Shown here piece by piece: positions 54,208 to 63,249 of a stretch of 64,000 bases of DNA. The position numbers were made by a program, and so were the translations under genes. The notes under the pieces were generated by a model, which ran no database searches, was not told the DNA's origin, and saw only the letters and a list, made by a program, of their open reading frames with translations. The stretch is from NCBI GenBank assembly GCA_025464995.1, contig JAODMO010000011.1, positions 62,001 through 126,000 of the forward strand, written 5' to 3'. Within the stretch, counting starts at the first letter, position 1; each line of letters begins with the position of its first letter. The DNA comes from Microbacteriaceae bacterium (lineage in GTDB: Bacteria > Actinomycetota > Actinomycetes > Actinomycetales > Microbacteriaceae).

Positions 54208-55231
54208 CGCGGGCCTCACTGACTCGAAGTTTGCGTGCACTGCGTACCGAGACGACCCGGTCGACGATGATGGCGGACAGGATGAGCACGCCGACGATGG
54301 CCTGCTGCCAGAATTTGTCGACCCGCGTCGCAGTCAGGGCGCCGGTGATAGTCGACAGGAGCACGGCACCGATCGCTGCGCCCACCACGGTGCCGGTGCC
54401 GCCCGAGATCGCCACGCCGCCGACCACGACGGCCGCGACGACGTCGAGCTCGAGCCCGCTGCCCGTGAGCGCTCCGACCGAGTTGTACCGGGAGGTATAG
54501 AGCACTCCGGCGAGGCCCGTCAGGGCGCCGCTCGCCACGAAGGCGCCGAGCACCCGCTTGCTCACGGCGATGCCGAAGAGACGCGCGGCCTCCGGATCCG
54601 ACCCGATGGCATACAGGTCTCGTCCGCTGCGCACCGCCCGCATGAAGAAGCCGACGGCGACGACCACCACGATCGCCACGAGGGTGATGATCGGGAAGCC
54701 GAAGAACGTGTCGACGGAGAGGCTTCCGAACTCACGGGGGTTGTCGCCGGAGAAGAACTGCTTCGACCCCGCCCAGCTGGAGAGCGCGCCGCGATAGATG
54801 TACATCGTGCCGAGAGTGATCACTAGCGCGGGCACCTTCGCGGCGGTGACGAGCATGCCGTTGATCGCGCCGAGTGCCGCGCCGAACACCATCCCGACGA
54901 CGAACACGAGGGGTATCGGAACGCCGGGAGCGGCGTCGAAGAGGGTGCCCGTTCCGAAGGCGACGAGGCCGAGGATGGAGCCGATCGACAGGTCGACGTT
55001 GCGGGTGATGATCACGAGCGCCTGGCCGACCGCGAGGATGATGACGATCGTGGCGTTGAGCATGAGGTCTTTGGTGCTCTGGGGTGAGAGGAACCTCGGG
55101 TTGATCACCGAGGTCACGACGATGAGCGCGATCAGCGCTCCGAGCACCGGCAGCTCACGGGCCTTGAGGAACGACCGCAGGGCGGATGTCGCGCGCGCCG
55201 TCTCCGGGTGTCCCAATCGTGTCCCGGTCAT
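54200..55231 (-). CDS. rhaP: Rhamnose ABC transporter permease 1
   Basis: A 343-residue membrane permease of the same group with about nine hydrophobic segments. The motif is [23 protein letters not shown] (NVDLS), then [18 protein letters not shown] and [19 protein letters not shown]. The two permeases form the channel heterodimer. It overlaps the ATPase stop by 4 bp upstream and the second permease by 8 bp downstream, so the four genes form one transcription unit from the promoter at 56840. Confidence 0.87.
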   Translation of the reverse strand: MTGTRLGHPETARATSALRSFLKARELPVLGALIALIVVTSVINPRFLSPQSTKDLMLNATIVIILAVGQALVIITRNVDLSIGSILGLVAFGTGTLFDAAPGVPIPLVFVVGMVFGAALGAINGMLVTAAKVPALVITLGTMYIYRGALSSWAGSKQFFSGDNPREFGSLSVDTFFGFPIITLVAIVVVVAVGFFMRAVRSGRDLYAIGSDPEAARLFGIAVSKRVLGAFVASGALTGLAGVLYTSRYNSVGALTGSGLELDVVAAVVVGGVAISGGTGTVVGAAIGAVLLSTITGALTATRVDKFWQQAIVGVLILSAIIVDRVVSVRSARKLRVSEARDV

Positions 55232-56781
55232 CGCGACACGTCCTCCGCCGACGTTGCGGCGTGCATGACGAGCTCCGCCGTCGCTTCGGCACGGGAGAAC
55301 TCGGCGCTGATCCGGCCCTCGTGCATGACGAGGATGCGGTCGGCCATGCCGAGCACTTCGGGCAGCTCACTCGAAATCATGATGATGGCGATTCCGCGTC
55401 CCGCGAGATCCGAGAGCAGGCGATGCACCTCCGCCTTCGTGCCGACGTCGATGCCGCGCGTCGGCTCGTCGACGATGAGCAGCTTCGGTGCCGTCGCAAG
55501 CCACTTGGCGAGCACCACTTTCTGTTGGTTTCCGCCCGACAGCGTCGACACCGCATAGTCCTGTGAACTCCTCTTCACTTGGAGCCTCGCCGACCACTCC
55601 TCGGCGGCCTGACGTTCGCGTGACCCGGAGATGAGGCCGAAGCGAGCGAGCGACTTCCGCAGTGTGAGTGTCGCGTTGCGCGCGACCGAGAGGTCCATCA
55701 CGAGGCCCTGCTTGCGGCGATCCTCCGGAACGAAGCCGATGCCCGCGGAGATGGACCGCTGGGGGCTGTGTGGTGAAAGCGGCTTGCCGTGGAGAGAGAC
55801 CGTTCCGGAGTCGTAGCGGTCGATGCCGAAGATCGCGCGGGCGACCTCGGTGCGACCGGCGCCGACGAGGCCGGAGAGCGCCACGATCTCGCCCGCCCGC
55901 ACCTCGAAGCCGATGTCGGTGAAGACGCCGAGCCGATTGAGGCCGGACACGCTGAGTACGGTGTCGCCGACTGGGGCGACCTCTTTCGGGAAGAGAGCGC
56001 CGAGCTCGCGTCCCACCATCTCCTTTACGATCTCCGGTACGGATACATCCGCGGTGTTGTGCACAGCCACGTAACGGCCGTCCCTCATCACCGTGATGCG
56101 GTCGCAGAGCGCGAACACCTCGTCGAAACGATGTGAGATGAACAGGATTCCGGCACCCTTGTCGCGCAGCGCGCGAGCGACCGTGAACAGCCGCTCGACC
56201 TCGACCCCGGAGAGCGCGGCGGTCGGCTCGTCCATGACGAGCACGCGCGCGTCGAGGGAGATCGCCTTGGCGATCTCGATGATCTGTTGGTCGGCGATGG
56301 AGAGGCCCTCGGCCGTGCGGTCCGGATCGATGGGCACACCGAGGGTGACAAACAGCTCGCGCGCCCGGCGCCGCATCTCCCGGCGGTCGATGAGTCGGCC
56401 GCGGCCGGTGGGTTGACGCCCGATGAAGATGTTCTCCGCGACCGTCAGGTCGGGGAAGAGCGTCGGCTCCTGGTAGATCACCGAGATGCCGGCAGCCTTG
56501 CTGTCGGCGGGGGTGCGGAAGCTGGCGCGTTCCCCAGCGACGACGAAGTCGCCGGCGTCCGGAGCGCGCACCCCGGCGAGGATCTTCACGAGGGTCGATT
56601 TGCCGGCGCCGTTCTCGCCGACGAGGGCATGGATCTCGCCCGGCCGGAGGTCGATCGTGCCATCGGCGAGCGCCACGACGGGGCCGAATGTCTTCGCCGC
56701 CCCCGTGAGGCTGAGCACCGAGCGGGTGTCCGAAGTGCGGGCCGTCTCGGGCATGGCCGTCGGGCTCTGTTCTGTCGCCAT
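55228..56781 (-). CDS. rhaT: Sugar ABC transporter double ATPase (rhamnose)
   Basis: A 517-residue RbsA-like ATPase with two ABC domains. Domain one has GENGAGKST, the signature [14 protein letters not shown] and [11 protein letters not shown]. Domain two has the altered Walker [10 protein letters not shown], the signature LSGGNQQK and [12 protein letters not shown]. This is the normal carbohydrate-uptake transporter-2 arrangement. The ATG at 56781 is chosen because the longer frame would run through the operator at 56810. The symbol follows the RhaSTPQ naming for rhamnose importers. Rhamnose as cargo rests on the neighbouring rha genes. Confidence 0.88.
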   Translation of the reverse strand: MATEQSPTAMPETARTSDTRSVLSLTGAAKTFGPVVALADGTIDLRPGEIHALVGENGAGKSTLVKILAGVRAPDAGDFVVAGERASFRTPADSKAAGISVIYQEPTLFPDLTVAENIFIGRQPTGRGRLIDRREMRRRARELFVTLGVPIDPDRTAEGLSIADQQIIEIAKAISLDARVLVMDEPTAALSGVEVERLFTVARALRDKGAGILFISHRFDEVFALCDRITVMRDGRYVAVHNTADVSVPEIVKEMVGRELGALFPKEVAPVGDTVLSVSGLNRLGVFTDIGFEVRAGEIVALSGLVGAGRTEVARAIFGIDRYDSGTVSLHGKPLSPHSPQRSISAGIGFVPEDRRKQGLVMDLSVARNATLTLRKSLARFGLISGSRERQAAEEWSARLQVKRSSQDYAVSTLSGGNQQKVVLAKWLATAPKLLIVDEPTRGIDVGTKAEVHRLLSDLAGRGIAIIMISSELPEVLGMADRILVMHEGRISAEFSRAEATAELVMHAATSAEDVSR

Positions 56782-56809
56782 CGGCAGCCGTACCTCCGCG
56801 TCGAGGAAA

Positions 56810-56830
56810 ATTGAATCGATATAATTCAAT
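56810..56830. promoter_or_regulatory. Operator 1 of the rhamnose importer
   Basis: ATTGAAT (56810-56816), a 7-nt spacer and ATTCAAT (56824-56830) form a perfect dyad. It also holds TTGAATCGAT, the half-site word shared with the second site at 56898. It lies just downstream of the predicted start site, a repressing position. Confidence 0.75.
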
Positions 56831-56839
56831 CCGTTGTGA

Positions 56840-56869
56840 ACCCTACGGCTCGACAGGGGCCGTCGTCAA
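56840..56869 (-). promoter_or_regulatory. Predicted importer promoter
   Basis: On the minus strand TTGACG (complement of 56864-56869), an 18-bp spacer and TAGGGT (complement of 56840-56845). The -35 is good and the -10 mediocre. It lies between the two operators, about 60 bp upstream of the ATPase ATG. Confidence 0.55.
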
Positions 56870-56896
56870 GGCGCGATCGCGACATCCGTAAACTTT

Positions 56897-56911
56897 ATTG
56901 AATCGATACAA
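56897..56911. promoter_or_regulatory. Operator 2 of the rhamnose importer
   Basis: ATTGAATCGATACAA repeats the first operator's core 87 bp upstream of it. TTGAATCGATACAA is a near-palindrome with central CG, the LacI-family layout. Two sites flanking a promoter would allow looping by a tetrameric repressor. Confidence 0.7.
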
Positions 56912-57092
56912 CCGACGAGCCATCGTGGCCGTCGGACCGCCGCACGGCGGCGGAGCGAGCTCCGGCCGCGCTGGTAGCGGCGGGGCAAAGATCCGTCGCT
57001 TCGGCGGCCTGGGACGTCGGGTCCTTTCCCCTGCGCGCCTCACTCTCGACGAGGGGTCGGTTCGATCACCATCGGCCGGGGGCGCGCCGGGG

Positions 57093-58193
57093 CTACAGCG
57101 TGCGCGCCGCCGGGTCCCAGGACTCGGGCAGAAGCGGGGCCGGCGGCGCCGAGCTCTCGATTGCCATGAATTGGCCGGATGCCGCGGACTCCTCGATGCC
57201 GATCATGACGTCGAGCACGTGGTAAGCGAGGCTCGCGGGCAGAGGATCGGTTCCTCCGCCGCGGATCGCCCGCGCCATCTCGAGCACCGCCGAGCCCCGG
57301 CCGCCCGCGAAACCCGTGGCCGGCAACTCGATGGTCTCGTCGGCGCGAACCAGTAGCGACGGCCCGTCGAACATGTTGGGGTCGGGCAGCACGAGCGTGC
57401 CGAGCTCGCCCGCGATCTCCACGACGCCCATCTGCACGAGCGTCGAGTCGAAGCTGAAGACGCTCTGGGCGGCGCCGCCACCCTCGAAGCCGGCGATCGC
57501 GCTGACCTGGGTCGGAACGGCCACGGGCACCTGCTGACCGGCCCGCGGGCCGGAGCCGATGGTGCGGAACTCGCTCGCCCGCGTGCCGACAGCGGCGACC
57601 CGGCGGAAGGACCCGAAAACGCACGCGAGGGTCGTGAGGTAGTACGGGCCCATGTCGAAGAGCGGACCGGCGCCGGGTTGGTAGAAGAAGTCGGGATTCG
57701 GGTGCCAGCGCTCCGGACCGCCTACCCGCATGGCGGTGAGCGCCGACAGCGGGCGTCCGATGTCGCCGCGAGCGATCGCCCGGAGCGCGCTCTGGATGCC
57801 GGAACCGAGCACGGTGTCGGGTGCGACGCCGATGCGGGAGCCGGTGCGAGCGGAGGTCTCGAGCAGGTCGCGGCCGCTCGCGCGGTCGAGACTGATCGGC
57901 TTCTCACTCCAGACGTGCTTGCCGTTCTCCATCGCGCGCTTGGAGAGCTCGGCGTGGACTGCAGGGATGGTGAGATTGACGACGATCTCGACCGAGTCGT
58001 CGGCGAGCAGCTGATCGGCGGTGCCGGACCGCGGCACGCCGTAGGCCGCGGCCTGGGCGGCGGCGCGCGCGACGTCGATGTCCGCGACCATCCGCACCGA
58101 GACATCCGGAAACCCGCTGAGATTGGTGAGGTACTGGTCGCTGATCGCGCCCGCGCCGATGATTCCGACGCCGACGGGCCCCGAGCGGCTCAC
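57093..58193 (-). CDS. Gfo/Idh/MocA family oxidoreductase
   Basis: A 366-residue NAD(P)-dependent sugar dehydrogenase. The Rossmann loop is GVGIIGAGAISDQYLTNLS, the catalytic lysine motif HVWSEKPISLDRA, and the substrate-side segment FYQPGAGPLFDMGPYYLTTLA contains the family's GG/DMG..Y motif. The GTG start at 58193 overlaps the stop of the upstream isomerase gene by 4 bp. Its position beside the rhamnose importer suggests processing of rhamnose or a rhamnoside; the substrate is not deducible. Confidence 0.87.
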   Translation of the reverse strand: MSRSGPVGVGIIGAGAISDQYLTNLSGFPDVSVRMVADIDVARAAAQAAAYGVPRSGTADQLLADDSVEIVVNLTIPAVHAELSKRAMENGKHVWSEKPISLDRASGRDLLETSARTGSRIGVAPDTVLGSGIQSALRAIARGDIGRPLSALTAMRVGGPERWHPNPDFFYQPGAGPLFDMGPYYLTTLACVFGSFRRVAAVGTRASEFRTIGSGPRAGQQVPVAVPTQVSAIAGFEGGGAAQSVFSFDSTLVQMGVVEIAGELGTLVLPDPNMFDGPSLLVRADETIELPATGFAGGRGSAVLEMARAIRGGGTDPLPASLAYHVLDVMIGIEESAASGQFMAIESSAPPAPLLPESWDPAARTL

Positions 58194-58996
58194 GAAATGT
58201 ACCCGCGCTCGATGAGGTAGTCGCGTGATGCGGTGATCGCGGCGAAGATGTCGCCGACGACCCTGTCGTATTCGATGACCGCGAACTCGAGGTCAGGCAA
58301 CGCCGCCAGCGTCGCGTCGAGCGGCACGACTCCGGTGCCCGGCGTCACCTGGCCGTCGAGGTGTTCTGGCTCGCCGGTTCCCGCGGCGGGCTGGCCGGCG
58401 ACGTCACCCTCGAGGGTGCCGTCCTTCACGTGCAGGTAGCGCACCCGGTCGGCATGACTCGTGGCGAGCGCGACGACGTCGTCACCACCGGCGGCCACCC
58501 AGTAGGCGTCTATCTCGAGCACGACGCGCGGGTCGAGCAGTGAGACGAAATGCTCGAGCCCGCTCTCGTCGCCGACGCGTCCGCGGATCTCGCCGTCGTG
58601 GTTGTGATAGCCGACGCGGATGCCGCGGGCAGCGGCCGTCTCGGCCGCCGCGTTGAGCACCTCGGCCATGCGCGCGATCTCGTCGGCGTCGCCCCAATTG
58701 GCAGCGGGGGTCATCGGATCGATGAGCGTGCGCACACCGAGACGCTCGGCGAGGTCGAGAGCCTCGGAGAGGTCTGGCGTCGTCGACGGGTCGTTGCCGA
58801 TCATGCTCGCGTGCGCGCTCGACACCGAGAGTCCCGTGTCGGCGATTGCGCGTTCGTACGCGTCGGCGTGCTCGCTCATTCCGTACAACTCGATCGAGCC
58901 GATGCCGATCTCGGCGACGCGGGCGAGCGCCCGGTGCACGTCTTCGGACAGCGATTCGCGGATGGTGTAGAGCTGCAGCCCGATCGTGGCGGTCAT
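58190..58996 (-). CDS. Sugar phosphate isomerase/epimerase family protein (TIM barrel)
   Basis: A 268-residue barrel of the IolE/xylose-isomerase-like superfamily. It starts TIGLQLYTIRESLSEDVH and has the metal ligands in GYHNHDGEI (His/Glu), LEIDAYWVAAGG (Asp) and the late FAVIEYDRV (Glu). A His/Lys site RYLHVKDGTL is also typical. It forms a two-gene operon with the oxidoreductase. Such pairs carry out oxidation then epimerisation or elimination of glycosides and cyclitols. It is divergent from the DDN-like gene by 46 bp. Confidence 0.85.
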   Translation of the reverse strand: MTATIGLQLYTIRESLSEDVHRALARVAEIGIGSIELYGMSEHADAYERAIADTGLSVSSAHASMIGNDPSTTPDLSEALDLAERLGVRTLIDPMTPAANWGDADEIARMAEVLNAAAETAAARGIRVGYHNHDGEIRGRVGDESGLEHFVSLLDPRVVLEIDAYWVAAGGDDVVALATSHADRVRYLHVKDGTLEGDVAGQPAAGTGEPEHLDGQVTPGTGVVPLDATLAALPDLEFAVIEYDRVVGDIFAAITASRDYLIERGYIS

Positions 58997-59042
58997 GCCG
59001 CCACGGTAGCAGAGCGCCCAGTGGTGGTGGTGGAATGGGGTC

Positions 59043-59483
59043 ATGCCACTCACAGGGGATTACGAACCGAGTACCGCCGACTGGGCCAGAGAGCAGGTCG
59101 AGCTCTTCGAGGCGACCGACGGCCGGGAGGGCAACACGCTGCGCGGCCACCCGATCATCGTCCTCACCTCCGTCGGGGCGAAGTCGGGCAGGCTGCGCAA
59201 GACGCCGCTCATGCGCGTGGAGCACGACGGCGAGTACGCCGTCGTCGCATCGCTCGGCGGGGCCCCCAAGCATCCGGTCTGGTACTTCAATCTCGTGAAG
59301 AACCCGCTGGTCGAGCTTCAGGATGGCGCGGTCAAGCGCGACTACACCGCGCGGGAGGTCAGCGGCGAGGAGAAGGCGGCGTGGTGGGAGCGGGCGGTAG
59401 CCGCGTGGCCCGACTACGCGGGCTACCAGCAGAAGACCGACCGTGAGATCCCGGTGTTCGTGCTCACGCCCGTCGCGGGCTGA
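59043..59483 (+). CDS. Deazaflavin (F420)-dependent nitroreductase-family protein
   Basis: A 146-residue protein of the Ddn family found mainly in actinobacteria. Landmarks are [38 protein letters not shown], cited as [19 protein letters not shown], then [18 protein letters not shown] and the ending [12 protein letters not shown]. These are the F420-binding and core-strand motifs. It should reduce quinones or nitro compounds with F420H2; the natural substrate is unknown. It implies that the host makes F420. Confidence 0.88.
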   Translation: MPLTGDYEPSTADWAREQVELFEATDGREGNTLRGHPIIVLTSVGAKSGRLRKTPLMRVEHDGEYAVVASLGGAPKHPVWYFNLVKNPLVELQDGAVKRDYTAREVSGEEKAAWWERAVAAWPDYAGYQQKTDREIPVFVLTPVAG

Positions 59484-59504
59484 CGGACGCGCGGCAGGGA
59501 GACG

Positions 59505-59559
59505 TTGACAGGCCGCCGCGCCGCGCCGTACGGTGGCCGTGGCATTGAACCGTTTCAAT
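59505..59559 (+). promoter_or_regulatory. lacI (rhaR-like) promoter with operator
   Basis: TTGACA (59505-59510), an 18-bp spacer and TACGGT (59529-59534). The operator TTGAACCGTTTCAA (59545-59558, within ATTGAACCGTTTCAAT) sits just after the start site. This is the fourth copy of the rhamnose-region operator and indicates autoregulation. Confidence 0.75.
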
Positions 59560-59595
59560 GCGGTGCTCGCGCGACTTCACAAGGAGGTAGAGCCA

Positions 59596-59655
59596 TTGTC
59601 GATGTATGGTCACTGCATGGTCGAGACGGGACGGCGGCGCGATGAGCGTCACTAG
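59596..59655 (+). CDS. Possible leader ORF before lacI
   Basis: A short frame with TTG at 59596 (or ATG at 59602) coding about 17-19 residues, MYGHCMVETGRRRDERH from the ATG. It follows a perfect AAGGAGGT at 59581 and ends 11 bp inside the lacI gene. It might couple ribosomes to the lacI start, which lacks a good ribosome-binding site of its own. Confidence 0.35.
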   Translation: MSMYGHCMVETGRRRDERH

Positions 59656-60652
59656 CGTCAGAGACGTCGCCCAGCGGGCGAGTGTCTCCGTCGGAACCGT
59701 CTCCAACGTGCTCAACCGGCCCGACAAGGTCGCCGCCGGCACCGTCGCGCGAGTCCTGCAGGCCATCGACGAGCTCGGCTTCATCCGCAACGACGCCGCC
59801 CGCCAGTTGCGGGCGGGCCACAGCAAGACCGTCGGCCTCGTGGTGCTCGACGTGCGCAACCCCTTCTTTACCGACGTCGCGCGCGGCGCCGAAGACCAGG
59901 CGTCGAAAGCCGGTCTCACGGTCATCCTCGGCAACAGCGACGAGAACAGCGACCGGGAGGCCGCCTACCTCGACCTGTTCGAGGAGCAGCGCGTGCACGG
60001 CGTGCTCATCTCCCCGTTCGGCGACATCACGGCCCGACTCGAGCGGCTGCGCCAGCGAGGCATCCCCGCCGTGCTCGTCGACCGGTCGAGCGGCGACGCC
60101 TCCTTCAGCTCGGTCTCGGTCGACGATCTCGCGGGTGGGCGGCTCGCGGTCGAGCACCTCATCGCCCAGGGCCGCAAGCGCATCGCGTTCGTCGGCGGTC
60201 CGATGCAGATCCGGCAGGTCACCGACCGCCTCGCGGGCGCTCGGTCGGCGGCATCCGCCCACCCTGAAGTCTCTCTCGAGGTGTTGGAGATCGAGGCGCT
60301 CAGTGTGCTCGCCGGCCGCGCCGCGGGCGTCGGCATCGCCGAGCGGCCCGTCGCCGACCGGCCCGACGCGGTGTTCGCCGCCAACGACCTCGTCGCGATG
60401 GGAGTGCTGCAGGCGCTCATGATGCAGGGCGGTGATGTCGACGTTCCGCGCGATGTCGCGCTCATCGGGTACGACGACATCGACTTCGCGAGCGCCGCGG
60501 TCGTGCCGCTCTCGTCCATTCGCCAGCCCAGTGCGCTCATCGGCCAGACCGCCTTGGAGATCCTGCTCGAGCAGGCAGCCGACCCCTCGGCGCCGCCGCG
60601 GCAGGTCGTTTTCGAGCCGGAGCTCGTGGTGCGGGAGTCGACGCGCGGTTGA
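59642..60652 (+). CDS. LacI family regulator of the rhamnose genes
   Basis: A 336-residue repressor. The helix-turn-helix and hinge are SVRDVAQRASVSVGTVSNVLNRP, followed by a PBP-like core with TVGLVVLDVRNPFFTDVARGAED, PAVLVDRSSGD, RIAFVGGPMQIRQVTDRL, and FAANDLVAMGVLQAL. The effector is probably rhamnose, rhamnulose or a phosphate ester. Its own promoter and those of rhaI and the importer carry the same TTGAAnCGnTTCAA-type site. ATG 59642 fits the conserved start; ATG 59606 would add 12 residues. Confidence 0.88.
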   Translation: MSVTSVRDVAQRASVSVGTVSNVLNRPDKVAAGTVARVLQAIDELGFIRNDAARQLRAGHSKTVGLVVLDVRNPFFTDVARGAEDQASKAGLTVILGNSDENSDREAAYLDLFEEQRVHGVLISPFGDITARLERLRQRGIPAVLVDRSSGDASFSSVSVDDLAGGRLAVEHLIAQGRKRIAFVGGPMQIRQVTDRLAGARSAASAHPEVSLEVLEIEALSVLAGRAAGVGIAERPVADRPDAVFAANDLVAMGVLQALMMQGGDVDVPRDVALIGYDDIDFASAAVVPLSSIRQPSALIGQTALEILLEQAADPSAPPRQVVFEPELVVRESTRG

Positions 60653-60688
60653 AACAACACGGCAACATGCCGCGGTTAGAGTGGGGCC

Positions 60689-62326
60689 ATGGGCGACCTG
60701 TTCGATGACTATGGCGTCACCACCACGCGCAGAACCGGCGCGGCTGCGTTCGACGAGATGTTCTCCTCGCCCGGGTCTGCGAGGGCGCCGTACAAGGCGT
60801 TGCACGCCGCACTCGCGCAGATGACGCAGGAGGAACTGCGGGGCAGAACCGACGCCCTCGCGAGCTCCTACCTCGCGCAGGGCGTGACCTTCGACTTCGC
60901 GGGCGAGGAGCGTCCCTTCCCGCTCGACGCGGTTCCGCGGGTGATCGAGCAGGCGGAATGGCTCGAGGTCGAGGCCGGCATCAAGCAGCGCGTGCACGCG
61001 CTCGAGGCCTTCCTCGCCGACATCTACGGCAAGCAGGAGGCAATCAACGACGGGGTCATTCCCGCGAAGCTGATCACGAGCTCGAGCCACTTCCATCGGG
61101 AGGCGGCTGGCATCGAGCCCGCCAACGGCGTGCGCATCCAGGTGAGCGGCATCGACCTCATCCGTGATGAACAGGGCGGATGGCGCGTGCTGGAAGACAA
61201 CGTGCGGGTGCCCAGCGGCGTCAGCTACGTCATCTCCAACCGCCGTGTGATGGCGCAGACCCTCCCCGAGCTGTTCGTCTCGATGCGGGTGCGTCCCGTC
61301 GGCGACTACCCCAACAAGCTGCTGCACGCCCTGCGAGCGAGTGCCCCGGGGGGAGTGGAGGAGCCCAACGTCGTCGTGCTCACGCCCGGCGTCTACAACT
61401 CCGCGTACTTCGAGCACACGCTGCTCGCCCGACTCATGGGAGTGGAGCTCGTCGAGGGGCGTGACCTGTTCTGCTCGGGCGGCCGGGTGTGGATGCGCAC
61501 GACGGCGGGGCCGACCCGGGTCGATGTCATCTACCGCAGGGTCGACGACGAATTCCTCGACCCGCTGCAGTTCCGTGCCGACTCGATGCTCGGCAGCCCC
61601 GGCCTGCTCCTCGCCGCGCGCCTCGGCAACGTGACGATCGCCAACGCGGTCGGCAACGGCGTCGCCGACGACAAGCTGGTCTACACCTACCTCCCCGAGC
61701 TGACGAGGTACTACCTCGGTGAGGAGCCCATCCTCAAGAACGTCGACACGTGGCGGCTCGAGGATCCGGGTGCGCTCGAGGAAGTGCTCGACCGGCTCGG
61801 CGAACTCGTCGTCAAGCCCGTCGACGGCTCCGGCGGCAAGGGCCTCGTGGTCGGCCCGGCGGCATCCGCGTCCGAGCTCGAGAAGCTTCGGAAGAGCCTC
61901 CTCAAGGATCCGCGCGGATGGATCGCACAACCGGTCGTCCAACTCTCCACCATCCCGACCCTCGTCGACGACGGCATGCGGCCGAGGCACGCCGACCTGC
62001 GACCCTTCGCCGTGAACGACGGCAACGACGTGTGGGTTCTGCCGGGCGGCCTCACCCGGGTCGCACTGCCCGAGGGCGAACTCGTCGTGAACAGCTCCCA
62101 GGGCGGTGGCTCGAAAGACACCTGGGTCGTCGGGCTGGACCCGCTGCAGGTCTCGCGGCACAGCATCCAGGGCCTCGTAGCCGACCAGGCGACCGCGACC
62201 TCGGCGATCCCGATCATCACCGGCGAGCATTCGCAAGACCACTCTCCGCTCGACGGCCCGCACGCGAACGGGCAGCAGGAGCAGCAGCAGCAACAGCAGG
62301 GCAGCGGATCGGAGACACCATGCTGA
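60689..62326 (+). CDS. Circularly permuted ATP-grasp type 2 protein (DUF404/DUF407)
   Basis: A 545-residue cytosolic protein. Marks of the family are YLAQGVTFDFAGEERPFPLDAVPRVI, VLEDNVRVPSGVSYVISNRR, VYNSAYFEHTLLARLMGVELVEGRDL, YRRVDDEFLDPL and VVKPVDGSGGKGLVVGP (each quoted in short form). Last comes a poly-Gln-rich tail (EQQQQQQQGSG). Such proteins resemble glutathionylspermidine-synthase-like ligases. In many bacteria the gene precedes an alpha-E gene and a transglutaminase gene, as here, and may take part in a peptide-ligation or -crosslinking system. Function unestablished. Confidence 0.88.
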   Translation: MGDLFDDYGVTTTRRTGAAAFDEMFSSPGSARAPYKALHAALAQMTQEELRGRTDALASSYLAQGVTFDFAGEERPFPLDAVPRVIEQAEWLEVEAGIKQRVHALEAFLADIYGKQEAINDGVIPAKLITSSSHFHREAAGIEPANGVRIQVSGIDLIRDEQGGWRVLEDNVRVPSGVSYVISNRRVMAQTLPELFVSMRVRPVGDYPNKLLHALRASAPGGVEEPNVVVLTPGVYNSAYFEHTLLARLMGVELVEGRDLFCSGGRVWMRTTAGPTRVDVIYRRVDDEFLDPLQFRADSMLGSPGLLLAARLGNVTIANAVGNGVADDKLVYTYLPELTRYYLGEEPILKNVDTWRLEDPGALEEVLDRLGELVVKPVDGSGGKGLVVGPAASASELEKLRKSLLKDPRGWIAQPVVQLSTIPTLVDDGMRPRHADLRPFAVNDGNDVWVLPGGLTRVALPEGELVVNSSQGGGSKDTWVVGLDPLQVSRHSIQGLVADQATATSAIPIITGEHSQDHSPLDGPHANGQQEQQQQQQGSGSETPC

Positions 62327-63249
62327 GCCGCATCGCCGAGAGCCTGTTCTGGATCGGCCGCTACATCGAGCGCTCCGACGGCACCGCCCGCATCCTCGAC
62401 GTGCACCTCCAACTGCTGCTCGAAGACCCGTGGATCGAGGAGGACCTCGCGTGCCGCTCGCTGCTGAGCGTGATGGGCAGCGCGGTGCCGAAAGACCAGA
62501 CTCTCACGAGGGCCGACATCCTCAACATCCTCGCCGTCGACCGCTCCGAGCCGGCCTCGATCGCCTACTCGCTCGGCGCCGCGCGCGAGAACGCCCGTCG
62601 CGCCCGCGAAATCGTGTCGACCGAGCTGTGGGAGTGCCTCAACACCACGAGGGCGCGGATGCCTCGCAAGGTTTCCGGAGACAAGGTGCACGAGTTCTTC
62701 GGCTGGGTGCGTGAACGCAGCGCCCTGGCCGTCGGCATCATCGAGTCGGCCACGAGCCGCGACGAGGCGTGGCAGTTCTTCACGCTCGGCCGCAGCCTCG
62801 AGCGAGCGGACATGACCGCCAGGCTGCTCGCGACGCGGTCGCTGACCGAGGCGAGCGGCCCGTCGTGGACCACCATCCTGCGCAGCTGCGGTGCCTACGA
62901 GGCCTACCTGCGCACCTATCGCGGTGTGCCGAGCGCGCGCAACGCAGCCGAGTTCCTGCTGCTCGACCGCCTCTTCCCGCGCAGCATTCTGTTCTCCGTC
63001 TCGCGGGCCGAGGCGTGCATGCGCGACATCGAGCCACGGTCGGATCGCGTCGGCGTCTCCGACCAGGCGCAACGCCAGCTCGGACGCATCCGGAGCGAAC
63101 TCGAGTACCGGCCCATCGCCGAAATCCTCGACGACCTGCCGCTCCACATGGACAACGTGCAGGCCGCGACGAGTGCCGCGTCGGAGGCGATCCGCCAGCG
63201 GTACTTCCCGACCAACGCCGCCCCGAGCTGGGTGGGGGAGAGCTCATGA
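62320..63249 (+). CDS. Alpha-E domain protein (DUF403)
   Basis: A 309-residue, almost wholly alpha-helical protein. It starts MLSRIAESLFWIGRYIERSDGTARILDVH (cited as LSRIAESLFWIGRYIERSD), the diagnostic opening of the alpha-E superfamily. Later come ENARRAREIVSTELWECLN and FFTLGRSLERADMTARLL. The ATG overlaps the end of the ATP-grasp gene by 7 bp. Its role is not known; it consistently accompanies the ATP-grasp and transglutaminase-like partners and may be a scaffold or substrate partner. Confidence 0.88.
   Translation: MLSRIAESLFWIGRYIERSDGTARILDVHLQLLLEDPWIEEDLACRSLLSVMGSAVPKDQTLTRADILNILAVDRSEPASIAYSLGAARENARRAREIVSTELWECLNTTRARMPRKVSGDKVHEFFGWVRERSALAVGIIESATSRDEAWQFFTLGRSLERADMTARLLATRSLTEASGPSWTTILRSCGAYEAYLRTYRGVPSARNAAEFLLLDRLFPRSILFSVSRAEACMRDIEPRSDRVGVSDQAQRQLGRIRSELEYRPIAEILDDLPLHMDNVQAATSAASEAIRQRYFPTNAAPSWVGESS

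Larger units (their letters stand above)
56782..57092. other. Intergenic control region of the rhamnose importer
   Basis: A 311-bp spacer on the minus-strand path between the oxidoreductase gene and the importer. Its half near the importer is AT-rich and holds the promoter and two operator sites described separately. The half near 57000-57092 is GC-rich with no recognised feature. Confidence 0.7.

Noticed and set aside
62260-62310. CAG-rich tract at the end of the ATP-grasp gene as a microsatellite
   Set aside because: It is a short Gln-rich coding tail in frame and not a long uniform tandem repeat; length variation is possible but not visible here.
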